A stretch of DNA of 64,000 bases from NCBI RefSeq assembly GCF_023634025.1, contig NZ_JALJCW010000002.1, positions 124,001 through 188,000 on the forward strand. Direction: 5' to 3'. The position numbers and the translations under genes were made by a program. Positions 42,067-53,249 of this stretch are shown here, in pieces. The first letter of the stretch is position 1. Each line of letters starts with the position of its first letter. The stretch is from Hanstruepera flava (GTDB lineage: Bacteria; Bacteroidota; Bacteroidia; Flavobacteriales; Flavobacteriaceae). A model generated the notes under the pieces. The model worked only from the letters and a program-made list of their open reading frames with translations, did no database searches and was not told where the DNA came from.

Positions 42067-43671
42067 ATGCCAACAAATAGTGTTCCCTTTCGAGAAACCC
42101 ATTATTTTTCAAACTTAATATGTGATTATTTAGATGAAAAACCTGAATGGCAACCGTTTTACAATCGTTTTCCCAAAATAGAAAACTTCAAGGCTCAAAT
42201 AGAAGAAAAACGAAAAACATGTTCTCCACAAACCAGAAAAAGCCTTGTAAAATCGCTTAATGAGCAATATAAAAATGTTGAGGCGTCGAAACTTACATTT
42301 CAAAATATAAATGCCTTACAAAACGAAACAACATTTACGGTTACTACAGGTCATCAATTAAATTTATTTACGGGACCACTTTACTTTTTCTACAAAATAG
42401 TATCTACCATAAATCTATGTAAAGAATTAAAGGCAGCATATCCAGAATTTAATTTTGTACCCATATACTGGATGGCCACAGAAGATCATGATTTTGAGGA
42501 AATAAATTTTTTCAACTTTAATAATGAAAAGATACAATGGATTAAGGACGCTTCGGGAGCAGTTGGTGAATTGCATTTAAGTGACATTGAGAATGTATTT
42601 CATGTTTTTGAAGAAAAGCTAGGGTTAGGTAAGCATGCCAATGAATTGAAACAACTTTTTAAAACGGCATATTTAAAACATCAAACCTTAACAGAAGCCA
42701 CTAGATATTTGGTTAATGAACTGTTTACCGAATATGGACTTGTAATTTTGGATGGAAATGATAACGGTTTAAAATCGTTATTTAAGCCATTTATAAAAGA
42801 TGAACTTCTCAACAAAACAGCCTATAGGCATGTGTCTGAAACCAACGAAAGAATTAAGGAGGTTAATGCAGATTATACCATTCAGGTTAATCCTAGGGAA
42901 ATTAATCTGTTTTATCTAAACCAAGGTGTTAGAGAACGTATTGTGGAAGATAAAGGGCAGTACTCGGTTTTGGAAACCCAATTAAAATGGGATGCGGAAA
43001 CCTTGCTAAAAGAGGTGGATAGTCATCCAGAACGTTTTAGTCCTAATGTTATTTTAAGGCCTTTATATCAAGAAGTGATTTTGCCCAACTTATGTTACAT
43101 TGGTGGAGGTGGCGAATTGGCATATTGGTTTCAATTACAATCCAATTTTGAAGCTCAAGGTGTTACGTTTCCAATGCTGTTACTTCGCAATTCGGTTTTA
43201 GTTACATCTCAAAAACAGCGTTCTAAACTCGAAAAGCTTGATTTAAAAATAACAGACCTATTCATGAATCAAGATGAGCTTGTTTCAAAAGTAGCAAAGC
43301 ACATATCGTCAATAGAAATAGATTTTTCAAGTCAAAAGGAACACCTTAAAAATCAATTTAAGGGTTTATATAAGTTGTCTGAACAAACCGACAAATCGTT
43401 TGTTGGAGCTGTAGCTGCGCAAGAACGCAAACAGATAAAAGGTTTAGAACATCTTGAAAAACGGTTGTTAAAGGCTCAAAAAAGAAAACATAGTGAACTT
43501 CTAAATCGCGTTTCCCAATTGCAAAACGAATTATTTCCAAATGGAAGTTTACAAGAACGTTATGCCAATTTTTCAGAGTTTTATTTAGTCTATGGAGACC
43601 AATTTATTCAACAGTTAGTCGTAAATTTGCAACCGCTAAAAGGGGAGTTTACAATACTAAATTTAGACTAA
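42067..43671 (+). CDS. bshC: Bacillithiol biosynthesis cysteine ligase BshC
   Basis: I start at the ATG at 42067; a TTG two codons earlier is in frame (534 aa). TTGHQLNLFTGPLYFFYKIVSTINLC (about 95-120) is the Rossmann nucleotide loop, PIYWMATEDHDFEEINFF the conserved acidic motif, RPLYQEVILPNLCYIGGGGELAYWFQL the centre, and a long C-terminal coiled coil follows. BshC adds cysteine to GlcN-malate to complete bacillithiol, the low-molecular-weight thiol. bshA and bshB are not in the window. The PLP decarboxylase gene starts 3 bp after its stop. Confidence 0.93.
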   Translation: MPTNSVPFRETHYFSNLICDYLDEKPEWQPFYNRFPKIENFKAQIEEKRKTCSPQTRKSLVKSLNEQYKNVEASKLTFQNINALQNETTFTVTTGHQLNLFTGPLYFFYKIVSTINLCKELKAAYPEFNFVPIYWMATEDHDFEEINFFNFNNEKIQWIKDASGAVGELHLSDIENVFHVFEEKLGLGKHANELKQLFKTAYLKHQTLTEATRYLVNELFTEYGLVILDGNDNGLKSLFKPFIKDELLNKTAYRHVSETNERIKEVNADYTIQVNPREINLFYLNQGVRERIVEDKGQYSVLETQLKWDAETLLKEVDSHPERFSPNVILRPLYQEVILPNLCYIGGGGELAYWFQLQSNFEAQGVTFPMLLLRNSVLVTSQKQRSKLEKLDLKITDLFMNQDELVSKVAKHISSIEIDFSSQKEHLKNQFKGLYKLSEQTDKSFVGAVAAQERKQIKGLEHLEKRLLKAQKRKHSELLNRVSQLQNELFPNGSLQERYANFSEFYLVYGDQFIQQLVVNLQPLKGEFTILNLD

Positions 43672-43674
43672 TTC

Positions 43675-45045
43675 ATGCATAAGATTGATATTGAACTTAT
43701 TGAAATGACGCTAGACGTCATGAAGTACGCCATTGGTAGAATTTCAGCAACCGAACACGAAATAGGAAAACCCAAAAAAGCGGAAGAGTTAAAAGCTTTA
43801 GTAGGTGAAACTGTAACGGAAAAAGGTATCGGTGGCGAATACGCATTTAATCTTTGGAAAGAACATTTGTCTAAAGCCAATGTTCCCGTGGATCACCCCA
43901 GAAATTTAGCGTTTGTTCCAGCCTCACCAACACGAGCTGCTGTAATGTTCGATTTGGTAACGTCGGCTTCAAGTATTCATGGTGCCTATTGGATGGAAGG
44001 TGCTGGAGGTATTTTTTGTGAAAATGAAGCTATGAAATGGATCGTCTCATTGACTGGTCTGCCTGAAGGTGCTTTTGGAGTATTTACAAGTGGAGGCACT
44101 GCTGCCAATTTATCGGCAATTGTTACGGCTAGAGAATATTGGAGACGCGATGATACCTATAGACGTGAGAAGGGCTTGATAATAACATCAATCGGTGCGC
44201 ATTCATCAATTAAGGCCATGGCCAAAGTGGCAGATGTCGATATATTATTGGTAGATACTGAAGAGAAACTTACAGGAAGCTCACTTCGTGAAACCATTGA
44301 TAATTTAACTTTTCATCAACGCAAGCGCTTATTCGCAGTTGTGGCAACTGGAGGAACAACCAATGCTGGAATTATAGATGATTTGGAAGGTATTGCCGAA
44401 GTTTGCGAAACCGAAAGATTATGGTTTCATGTCGATGCAGCTTATGGAGGTGGGGCTCTTGCGGCAGATTCTGTTAGACCTTTGTTTAAAGGGATTGAGC
44501 GGGCTGATAGTATCACTATAGACCCTCATAAATGGATGTTTTCACCTTATGATTGTGGAGCGGTTATTTATAAAAAACCAGAATTGGCCAAAGAAGCACA
44601 TTCACAACAAGGTTCGTATTTAGATATTTTTAAAGATGAAGGTGCCCATGGTTTTAATCCAACCGATTATCAAATACAATTAACACGTCGTGTGAGAGGC
44701 TTGCCACTATGGTTTTCATTAGCAACACATGGTACAGATAGATATAAGGAGTCTGTAGAAAGAGGAATTGAATTGGCACAAATAGCAGGAAAAATGATAG
44801 AAGCCGACCCTAACTTGGAGTTAGTAAGAGAGCCAAGTTTATCTTGTGTGCTTTATAGAAGAATAGGCTGGAAGCCGGAAGACTATACACATTGGACCTA
44901 CGAAAATCACAAAAAAGGATTTGCATTGGTTACACCAACAAAATGGAAAAATGGAGATACTTTTGAAACCGTTTCAAGGTTTTGCTTTATTAATCCAGAT
45001 ACCACTGAAAAGGATATTCAGTTGATTTTGGAATCCATGCAATAA
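43675..45045 (+). CDS. Group II PLP-dependent decarboxylase
   Basis: 456 residues with the aromatic-L-amino-acid/glutamate decarboxylase fold: GVFTSGGTAANLSAIVTAREYW (PLP phosphate), HVDAAYGGGAL (Asp binding the pyridine N) and the Schiff-base Lys in SITIDPHKWMFSPYDCGAV. Closest types are L-2,4-diaminobutyrate/aspartate/tyrosine decarboxylases of flavobacteria. The substrate cannot be assigned from sequence. It follows bshC by 3 bp, and this pair is followed by guaA. Confidence 0.88.
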   Translation: MHKIDIELIEMTLDVMKYAIGRISATEHEIGKPKKAEELKALVGETVTEKGIGGEYAFNLWKEHLSKANVPVDHPRNLAFVPASPTRAAVMFDLVTSASSIHGAYWMEGAGGIFCENEAMKWIVSLTGLPEGAFGVFTSGGTAANLSAIVTAREYWRRDDTYRREKGLIITSIGAHSSIKAMAKVADVDILLVDTEEKLTGSSLRETIDNLTFHQRKRLFAVVATGGTTNAGIIDDLEGIAEVCETERLWFHVDAAYGGGALAADSVRPLFKGIERADSITIDPHKWMFSPYDCGAVIYKKPELAKEAHSQQGSYLDIFKDEGAHGFNPTDYQIQLTRRVRGLPLWFSLATHGTDRYKESVERGIELAQIAGKMIEADPNLELVREPSLSCVLYRRIGWKPEDYTHWTYENHKKGFALVTPTKWKNGDTFETVSRFCFINPDTTEKDIQLILESMQ

Positions 45046-45093
45046 ATATATAAAAAAATAGTGATGGACGTATGTCAATCTAAATGCAATTAA

Positions 45094-45101
45094 TACTTTT
45101 G
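45094..45101 (+). promoter_or_regulatory. -7 element 3 nt before guaA
   Basis: TACTTTTG is a perfect TAnnTTTG match. The guaA ATG begins after only 3 nt, so transcription would begin at or next to the A of the start codon (leaderless). No clear -33 TTG is seen. Confidence 0.4.
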
Positions 45102-45104
45102 CAC

Positions 45105-46640
45105 ATGCAACACAACAACGTACTTATTTTAGACTTCGGATCGCAATATACACAGCTTATTGCGAGACGTGTAAGGGAACTCAATATTTACTGCGAGATT
45201 CACCCGTTTAACAAAATTCCAAACAACATTGAAAGCTATAAGGCTGTTATCTTATCAGGTAGCCCTAACTCTGTAAGAGGAGAAGATGTTTTGCATCCTG
45301 ATTTAAAACATATTCGTGGCGAGAAACCATTACTGGCGGTTTGCTATGGTGCGCAATATTTGGCTCATTTTTCTGGAGGCGAGGTAGCACCTTCAAATAC
45401 TAGAGAGTATGGTCGTGCCAACTTATCGTATATAAAAGAAAAAGAACCGTTTTTTTACAATATATATGAAGGTAGCCAAGTTTGGATGAGCCATAGCGAT
45501 ACCATTAAGAAACTCCCTGAAAATGGTGTGCTTTTGGCAAGTACTCACGACGTTGAAAATGCGGCCTATAAAATTGAAGGTGAGCAGACTTATGCTATTC
45601 AGTTTCATCCAGAAGTATACCATTCAAAAGATGGAAAACAATTATTAGAAAACTTTTTGGTAGATATAGCTGGAGTTAATCAAGATTGGACACCACAATC
45701 CTTTGTTGAAGAAACAGTTGAAGATTTAAAGCAAAAGCTTGGTAATGATAAAGTTGTTTTGGGTTTATCTGGAGGCGTAGATTCTTCCGTTGCTGCCATG
45801 CTATTGCACAAAGCTATTGGTAAAAACCTGTATTGCATATTTGTTAATAATGGTCTTCTTAGAAAGAATGAATTCCATGATGTGCTTGAGCAATACAAGG
45901 GCATGGGACTAAATGTAAAGGGTGTTGATGCTTCGGCACGCTTTTTGGATGCCCTAAAAGGATTAAGCGATCCAGAGCAAAAGCGTAAAGCTATTGGTCG
46001 TGTGTTTATTGAAGTTTTTGATGATGAAGCTCATGAAATTACCGATGTAAAATGGTTGGCTCAAGGAACTATTTATCCAGATGTTATTGAAAGTGTTTCT
46101 GCAACTGGAGGTCCAAGTGCAACCATAAAAAGTCATCATAATGTTGGTGGTTTACCAGATTTTATGAAGCTTAAAGTTGTTGAACCCCTAAAAGCATTGT
46201 TCAAAGATGAGGTTAGACGTGTTGGTGCTTCAATGCACATGGAAAAATCACTTTTAGGCAGACACCCATTTCCAGGTCCAGGTCTTGCCATTAGAATTTT
46301 GGGGGATATTACGGCTGAAAAAGTTCGTATATTACAAGAAGTTGATGCCATTTTTATAAATAATTTAAAGAAGTGGGATTTATACGATAGTGTTTGGCAA
46401 GCAGGAGCCATATTATTGCCGGTAAATAGCGTAGGTGTAATGGGAGATGAGCGTACCTATGAAAAATGTGTGGCATTAAGAGCTGTTGAAAGTACAGATG
46501 GTATGACAGCAGATTGGGTGAATTTACCTTATGAGTTCTTACAAAAAACATCAAACGAAATAATAAATAAGGTAAAAGGCGTTAATAGAGTAGTATACGA
46601 TATCAGCTCAAAGCCGCCTGCAACTATAGAGTGGGAATAG
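45105..46640 (+). CDS. guaA: GMP synthase (glutamine-hydrolysing)
   Basis: I start at the ATG at 45105 ([26 protein letters not shown], 511 aa); the frame is open seven codons further but that part would lie upstream of the probable transcription start. Glutamine amidotransferase domain: [23 protein letters not shown] (nucleophile Cys) and [12 protein letters not shown]-loop ATPase domain: [19 protein letters not shown]-terminal dimerisation domain: [16 protein letters not shown] and [18 protein letters not shown]. It converts XMP to GMP. Confidence 0.97.
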   Translation: MQHNNVLILDFGSQYTQLIARRVRELNIYCEIHPFNKIPNNIESYKAVILSGSPNSVRGEDVLHPDLKHIRGEKPLLAVCYGAQYLAHFSGGEVAPSNTREYGRANLSYIKEKEPFFYNIYEGSQVWMSHSDTIKKLPENGVLLASTHDVENAAYKIEGEQTYAIQFHPEVYHSKDGKQLLENFLVDIAGVNQDWTPQSFVEETVEDLKQKLGNDKVVLGLSGGVDSSVAAMLLHKAIGKNLYCIFVNNGLLRKNEFHDVLEQYKGMGLNVKGVDASARFLDALKGLSDPEQKRKAIGRVFIEVFDDEAHEITDVKWLAQGTIYPDVIESVSATGGPSATIKSHHNVGGLPDFMKLKVVEPLKALFKDEVRRVGASMHMEKSLLGRHPFPGPGLAIRILGDITAEKVRILQEVDAIFINNLKKWDLYDSVWQAGAILLPVNSVGVMGDERTYEKCVALRAVESTDGMTADWVNLPYEFLQKTSNEIINKVKGVNRVVYDISSKPPATIEWE

Positions 46641-46684
46641 TCTTTAATTAAACTTTTACCGTATATAATTAAAATTAATATCAC

Positions 46685-48595
46685 ATGAAACAGTTTTTTT
46701 ATCTTATAACCTTACTATTTGTCTTTAGTTGTGCAAGTATAAATGCGCAAAACTACAAAACCCATAAAGTTAAAGATGGAGAAACTATAGAAAGTATAGC
46801 CAAGCAGTATTTGGTCACACCCTATGATATTTATGCTTTAAATCCTGATGCTAAAAAAGGAATAAAGAAAAATACAGTTTTAATTATTCCAGATTCTAAA
46901 GTAACAGATGCTCCACAAGCTGCCATTTCAAAAGAATTGATCGGATTCAAGGAGCATAAGGTTAAACGTAGGGAGACCCTTTATAGTCTTTCTAAAGAAT
47001 ATGATGTCACTGAAGATGAAATTAAAAAGCACAACACGTTTTTATATGCCAATAATTTAAGAAAGGGTGACAAATTAAAAATACCTGTCTATAAAAAAAC
47101 ATTGGTGGTTGTCGAGCCTGTTTCACCTACTAATACTTATACAGTATTGCCAAAAGAGGGGAAATGGCGCATAGCTTACAAATATGGCATTACGGTAAAT
47201 GAATTGGAAGCTTTAAATCCTAATATGCCAGAAGTATTAAGCCCTGGCGATAAAGTTTATGTTCCTAATGTTGATAAGGATGAAGTAAAAGAGGTAAGTG
47301 AGCAATATTCCTACTATGAGGTTTTGCCCAAAGAAGGGTTTTACAGATTAAAATTAAAATTAGGTTTAGAACAGGATGAACTGGAAGCTTTAAATCCAGA
47401 ATTAAAAAATGGTGGGCTAAAGGTAGGCATGGTTTTAAAAATACCTTTTACTGGTGAGGTCAATGGTGAGATAGCTGATATTGAAGATGTGGATTTGACT
47501 TCAAAACATATGAATGGTGAGACTAAACATATTGCTGTAATGTTACCATTTAAGCTAGATAAAGTTGTTCTAGATTCTATTACCGATACTAAGAGGCAAA
47601 TTAATCGAGATCCTTACTTAAAAACATCTTTAGATTTTTATTCGGGTGTTTTAGTGGCTTTCGATTCCCTGAAACGATTGGGAGTTTCATTAAAAGTAGA
47701 CGTTTACGATACAAGAAATATGTCAAGTGAAGTGTCAACTATCTTAAGAACTGAAGACCTCAATGCTGTTGATGCGGTTATTGGTCCTTTTATGCCAGAT
47801 AATGTTGAACGTGTTGCACAAGCTTTAAATGCGTACCAAGTTCCTGTTGTTTCACCCTTAACTAAAAATGTTAAATTATTAGATAACGTTTTTCAAACAA
47901 GGCCTTCAGAAGATTTGTTGTCGAATAAAATTATTGAGTATGTAAAAACTGATTCTACGTTAAGTCAAATAATCGTTATAGCTGATCATGAACATACAAA
48001 AGTTAGTGATAATTTAAAGCGCATATTCAATAGAGCATCACAAGTGTATTCTAGAAAAAATAAAGAAGGAGTTGATGCTTATTTTATTTTGGATAGTGAT
48101 ATTATTGATAAATTGAAACCAGGAAAGAACATAGTGTTTTTAGAGACAGACAATTCTGGCTTAATTTCAAACGTTACCAGCAAACTAAACGCTTTAAGAA
48201 CAGATGATATTGAGATTGTGTTGGCTACTACTAATATGAATAAAGCCTTTGAGGATGATGAGGTATCTAACTATCATTTATCAAACTTACAATTTCATTT
48301 TCCTACAATAGCGAAAACCTATAATGAAGAAGACAATAATAGTTTTGCTAAACATTACCAATCGCGTTTTGGTATAACACCAAATGCTATAGCTGTTAGA
48401 GGTTTTGATTTAACTATGGATGTTGTGTTACGATTGGCTACAAACTCTAATTTATACGAGTCAGTTGTTAATGACCCATTAACTGAATATGTGGAGAACA
48501 AGTTTTCTTATAAAAAGGAGATGTTAGGAGGCTATTATAATAACACGGTATATTTGGTAAAGTACGATGGGTTAAAAATCGTAGAGGTGAAATAA
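46685..48595 (+). CDS. LysM-repeat protein fused to a type I periplasmic-binding fold
   Basis: 636 residues. MKQFFYLITLLFVFSCASINAQ is an export signal, with LFVFSC a possible lipobox. Four LysM or LysM-like repeats follow at about 24-72, 90-137, 150-198 and 210-258 (HKVKDGETIESIAKQYLV; HKVKRRETLYSLSKEYDV; the last two are the divergent KEGxxR type). The rest (about 275-636) has the fold of amino-acid-binding ABC-type receptors: KHIAVMLPFKLD, FYSGVLVAFDSLKRLG, AVIGPFMPDNVERVAQAL. The combination is typical of Bacteroidota and resembles LpoA/YraM logic, binding peptidoglycan and something else. Function not known. Confidence 0.85.
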   Translation: MKQFFYLITLLFVFSCASINAQNYKTHKVKDGETIESIAKQYLVTPYDIYALNPDAKKGIKKNTVLIIPDSKVTDAPQAAISKELIGFKEHKVKRRETLYSLSKEYDVTEDEIKKHNTFLYANNLRKGDKLKIPVYKKTLVVVEPVSPTNTYTVLPKEGKWRIAYKYGITVNELEALNPNMPEVLSPGDKVYVPNVDKDEVKEVSEQYSYYEVLPKEGFYRLKLKLGLEQDELEALNPELKNGGLKVGMVLKIPFTGEVNGEIADIEDVDLTSKHMNGETKHIAVMLPFKLDKVVLDSITDTKRQINRDPYLKTSLDFYSGVLVAFDSLKRLGVSLKVDVYDTRNMSSEVSTILRTEDLNAVDAVIGPFMPDNVERVAQALNAYQVPVVSPLTKNVKLLDNVFQTRPSEDLLSNKIIEYVKTDSTLSQIIVIADHEHTKVSDNLKRIFNRASQVYSRKNKEGVDAYFILDSDIIDKLKPGKNIVFLETDNSGLISNVTSKLNALRTDDIEIVLATTNMNKAFEDDEVSNYHLSNLQFHFPTIAKTYNEEDNNSFAKHYQSRFGITPNAIAVRGFDLTMDVVLRLATNSNLYESVVNDPLTEYVENKFSYKKEMLGGYYNNTVYLVKYDGLKIVEVK

Positions 48596-48653
48596 GGGTT
48601 CTTACCTTTGATTATGCCTACAATATTTTAGAATATCGTGTCGTTAATAATTT

Positions 48654-49184
48654 ATGTTTCGCATTCTTGTTTTTTGTTTAATACCCTTGTTTCTTTTAAA
48701 AAGTGACCAAAGTATTCCTTGGCAAAAAAATTATAAATTAAGTTGGGAGAATTTTATAGGGCAACCTGACACTAATTCTGATGCTGCTGCGGTAACGTCT
48801 TCGGGTATTACATTCGGTTATCGGTTAAGTCGTGTTAATAATGTTGTGGAGAGTATTCGTGTTGAAGCCACAGCGCATTTTTACCCTGAAAAGTCTTGGT
48901 TTAAACCAAAAGAAGCTGATAATCATATTTTGGCTCATGAGCAGTTACATTTTGATATTACCGAATTATATACACGTAAATTACGAAAGGCTACTTCTCA
49001 AGTTACTATTTCTCAAAACGCAAATAATGAATTGGACGCCATTCACAACAAAATAGTCAAGGAACTACATGATTTTCAAAATCAATATGATAACGAAACC
49101 AATTATTCAAGAAATCATGAGGCTCAAGCCAAATGGCAAAAAAGTATTAAGGAGGCTTTAGAAGCTTTAAATGATTACCAATAG
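48654..49184 (+). CDS. DUF922-type exported metalloprotease
   Basis: 176 residues with a signal peptide (MFRILVFCLIPLFLLKSDQS). The DUF922 core SWENFIGQPDTNSDAAAVTSSGITFGY leads to DNHILAHEQLHFDITELYTRKLR, with HExxH (HEQLH, about 93-97). A predicted secreted Zn-dependent protease of unknown substrate. It lies in a run of plus-strand genes from LysM to pyrG. Confidence 0.8.
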   Translation: MFRILVFCLIPLFLLKSDQSIPWQKNYKLSWENFIGQPDTNSDAAAVTSSGITFGYRLSRVNNVVESIRVEATAHFYPEKSWFKPKEADNHILAHEQLHFDITELYTRKLRKATSQVTISQNANNELDAIHNKIVKELHDFQNQYDNETNYSRNHEAQAKWQKSIKEALEALNDYQ

Positions 49185-49198
49185 TTGAATTAAAAAAA

Positions 49199-49429
49199 GT
49201 GCAACCAGATAAAGAATTTCTTATAAAATTAGCACATACTAAAATGCCTTATGGGAAATATAAGGATAGGTATTTAATAGATTTACCAGAGTACTACATA
49301 GTGTGGTATCATAGTAAAGGGTTTCCTAAAGGTAGGTTGGGCGATTATCTTCAAACGGTTTACGAGCTAAAAGTTAATGGGTTAGAAGATTTGGTAAGGA
49401 ATATTAAAAATAACTTCCCAAGACCGTAA
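49199..49429 (+). CDS. DUF3820 family protein, GTG start
   Basis: 76 residues. Only a GTG at 49199 fits as a start; the in-frame upstream codons to the nearest stop include no ATG. KLAHTKMPYGKYKDRYLIDLPEYYIVWYHSKGFPKGRLG is the DUF3820 signature (GKYKG-type). The same module is fused to the exonuclease at 32775-33551. Role unknown; probably in nucleic-acid processing. Confidence 0.78.
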   Translation: MQPDKEFLIKLAHTKMPYGKYKDRYLIDLPEYYIVWYHSKGFPKGRLGDYLQTVYELKVNGLEDLVRNIKNNFPRP

Positions 49430-49492
49430 AGCTTAAAATAATTTGCTGTTTTTAATCTTAAAAACAATACCCAATTACCTAATTTAATTTTG

Positions 49493-49500
49493 TAAATTTG
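49493..49500 (+). promoter_or_regulatory. -7 element of pyrG
   Basis: TAAATTTG is a perfect -7 match 20 nt before the pyrG ATG. No good -33 element is visible. Confidence 0.45.
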
Positions 49501-49511
49501 CCTGCGTTTAA

Positions 49512-51157
<1,646 letters not shown>

Positions 51158-51158
<1 letters not shown>

Positions 51159-51187
51159 TTTTGGATAGTTTTTTGACAATCCAAAAT
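51158..51187 (+). other. Hairpin between pyrG and yidC, no T run
   Basis: ATTTTGGAT (51158-51166) pairs with ATCCAAAAT (51179-51187) around a 12-nt loop immediately after the pyrG stop. The absence of a T tract suggests an mRNA stabilising or processing hairpin or a weak attenuator. Confidence 0.35.
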
Positions 51188-51260
51188 GTAATAACAACTA
51201 AATAGTCAGAAGAAGAGTAAATAGTTTATAGAATTTTCTCAATTTGGCCGTAATATTAAT

Positions 51261-53159
51261 ATGGAAGAAAAGAAATTTGACCTTAATTCAATAATCGGAT
51301 TTATTCTGATTTTTGGAATTCTTGTGTACATGATGTACACTAATCAACCAACTCCTGAAGAATTAGCAGAACAGGAAAAAGCAAAACAAGAACAAGTTGA
51401 AGCTGAAAAAAAAGCGCAACAAGATAAAGCCGCTGCTATAACATCAGCCGAAGATTATTCGGTAGCTGCAGTTCAGGACTCTGCACAATTGGTAGCAATA
51501 AATAATAAATTGGGAGCTTTTGCGTATTCCGCTACATTACCTTCTGCAACAGCTAAAGAAACATTAGTTGAAAATGACGTGTTAGCGATTAAGTTTAGTA
51601 ATAAAGGAGGATATGTCTCAGAAATAAAATTAAAACAATTTGTAGATTTCGATTCTGTCCCTATTTACTTAATAAAAGATGGCAATGCCGACTTTAATAT
51701 TAATTTCAGTACGACTGATAGTCGTAATTTAAACACAAGGGATTTATATTTTCAGCCTAATATTTCTAAAAGTGGAGAGAATACAGTTGTTTCTATGAAA
51801 TTAAAGGTTTCAGAGCAAGCCTTTTTAGAATACCGTTATGAGCTGAAACCTAACGAGTATATGATGGATTTCACCATTCGCTCGCAAGGGTTAGCGTCGG
51901 TTTTTAATACCTCGAAACCAATAGATATGGACTGGGATTTAAAAGCCATTCGCCACGCGAAAAGTATTTCATATGAAAACAGATATACAGAAGTTGTATT
52001 TGAATATGAAGGTGGTAAAGATGATTATTTAGGTCAGCAAGAATTAACAGAAGATACCGCACAAGATGTAACTTATGTGGCTTACAAACAGCACTTTTTC
52101 ACGTCTATACTATTAGCCGATACACCATTTAAATCAGCAAGTTTAAAATCAGAAAATCTAGTTCAAGATGAAGAAATAGATACGGTTTATACAAAGGCTT
52201 TTGCAACCAAATTGCCTTTGGAATTACAAGGTGGTGAGTTAAATAAAAGTATGAATTGGTATTACGGACCAAGCGATTATAAAATTTTAAATAGCTATGA
52301 CCGTAATCTGGATGAGGTAGTTCCTTTAGGTTGGGGAATATTTGGTTGGATAAACCGCTATGTGTTTATCCCGTTGTTTGGATTTTTAAGTGGTTTCTTG
52401 CCCTATGGAATTGCCATTATTGTTATGACAATTTTGGTGCGAATTGTTATGTCACCTGTTACATATAAGTCTTATGTCTCACAGGCAAAGATGAAAGTTA
52501 TTAAACCAGAAATAACAGAAATTAATACAAAATATAAAGACAATGCCATGAAGAAACAACAAGAAACCATGGCCTTGTATAGCAAAGCAGGTGTGAGCCC
52601 TATGGCTGGTTGTTTACCCGCTTTAATGCAATTACCGGTCTTTTATGCCTTGTTCCAGTTTTTCCCTTCGGCATTCGATTTAAGACAAAAAAGCTTCCTT
52701 TGGGCCGAAGATTTATCATCTTATGATACTATAGCTAAGTTGCCATTTAATATTCCTTTTTATGGAGACCATGTAAGTTTGTTCCCTATATTGGCGTCAT
52801 TAGCGATTTTCTTCTATATGCGAATGACAACGGGCCAGCAAATGGCGTCGCAACCTACACAAGAAGGGATGCCTGATATGGGTAAAATGATGAAGTATAT
52901 GATTTATTTCTCACCAATCATGATGTTGTTCTTCTTTAATAACTACGCTTCAGGTTTAAGTTTGTATTACTTTGTTTCCAACTTAATCACAATAGGTATT
53001 ATGTTGGTTATTAAGAACTACATTATTGATGAAGATAAGATTCATGCTAAAATTCAAGAGAACAAGAAAAAGCCTAAAAAGCAAAATAAGTTTCAGCGAA
53101 AAATGGCAGAAATGATGGAGCAGGCCGAGCAGCAAAAAAAGAACCAAAACCGTAAATAA
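51261..53159 (+). CDS. yidC: Membrane protein insertase YidC
   Basis: 632 residues. N-terminal membrane anchor (LNSIIGFILIFGILVYMMY), a large periplasmic beta-sandwich (about 75-355) and the C-terminal insertase: GWINRYVFIPLFGFLSGFLPYGIAIIVMTILVRIVMSPVTYKSY (with the conserved Arg of the groove), GVSPMAGCLPALMQLPVFYALFQFFPSAF and MMKYMIYFSPIMMLFFFNNYASGLSLYYFVSNL. The tail is lysine/glutamine-rich, helping ribosome binding. It inserts inner-membrane proteins alone and with SecYEG. Confidence 0.97.
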   Translation: MEEKKFDLNSIIGFILIFGILVYMMYTNQPTPEELAEQEKAKQEQVEAEKKAQQDKAAAITSAEDYSVAAVQDSAQLVAINNKLGAFAYSATLPSATAKETLVENDVLAIKFSNKGGYVSEIKLKQFVDFDSVPIYLIKDGNADFNINFSTTDSRNLNTRDLYFQPNISKSGENTVVSMKLKVSEQAFLEYRYELKPNEYMMDFTIRSQGLASVFNTSKPIDMDWDLKAIRHAKSISYENRYTEVVFEYEGGKDDYLGQQELTEDTAQDVTYVAYKQHFFTSILLADTPFKSASLKSENLVQDEEIDTVYTKAFATKLPLELQGGELNKSMNWYYGPSDYKILNSYDRNLDEVVPLGWGIFGWINRYVFIPLFGFLSGFLPYGIAIIVMTILVRIVMSPVTYKSYVSQAKMKVIKPEITEINTKYKDNAMKKQQETMALYSKAGVSPMAGCLPALMQLPVFYALFQFFPSAFDLRQKSFLWAEDLSSYDTIAKLPFNIPFYGDHVSLFPILASLAIFFYMRMTTGQQMASQPTQEGMPDMGKMMKYMIYFSPIMMLFFFNNYASGLSLYYFVSNLITIGIMLVIKNYIIDEDKIHAKIQENKKKPKKQNKFQRKMAEMMEQAEQQKKNQNRK

Positions 53160-53161
53160 GT

Positions 53162-53191
53162 AAAAAGGCTGTCAATTTTGGCAGCTTTTTT
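53162..53191 (+). terminator. Terminator of yidC
   Basis: GCTG (53168-53171) pairs with CAGC (53182-53185), extended by A/T pairs outside and TC/GG inside, followed by TTTTTT. Partly bulged. Confidence 0.5.
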
Positions 53192-53249
53192 GTTATAAAA
53201 CATTTTCATGAAATTTACGTTTATTAAAATTGTAAAACTTAATTCAAAA

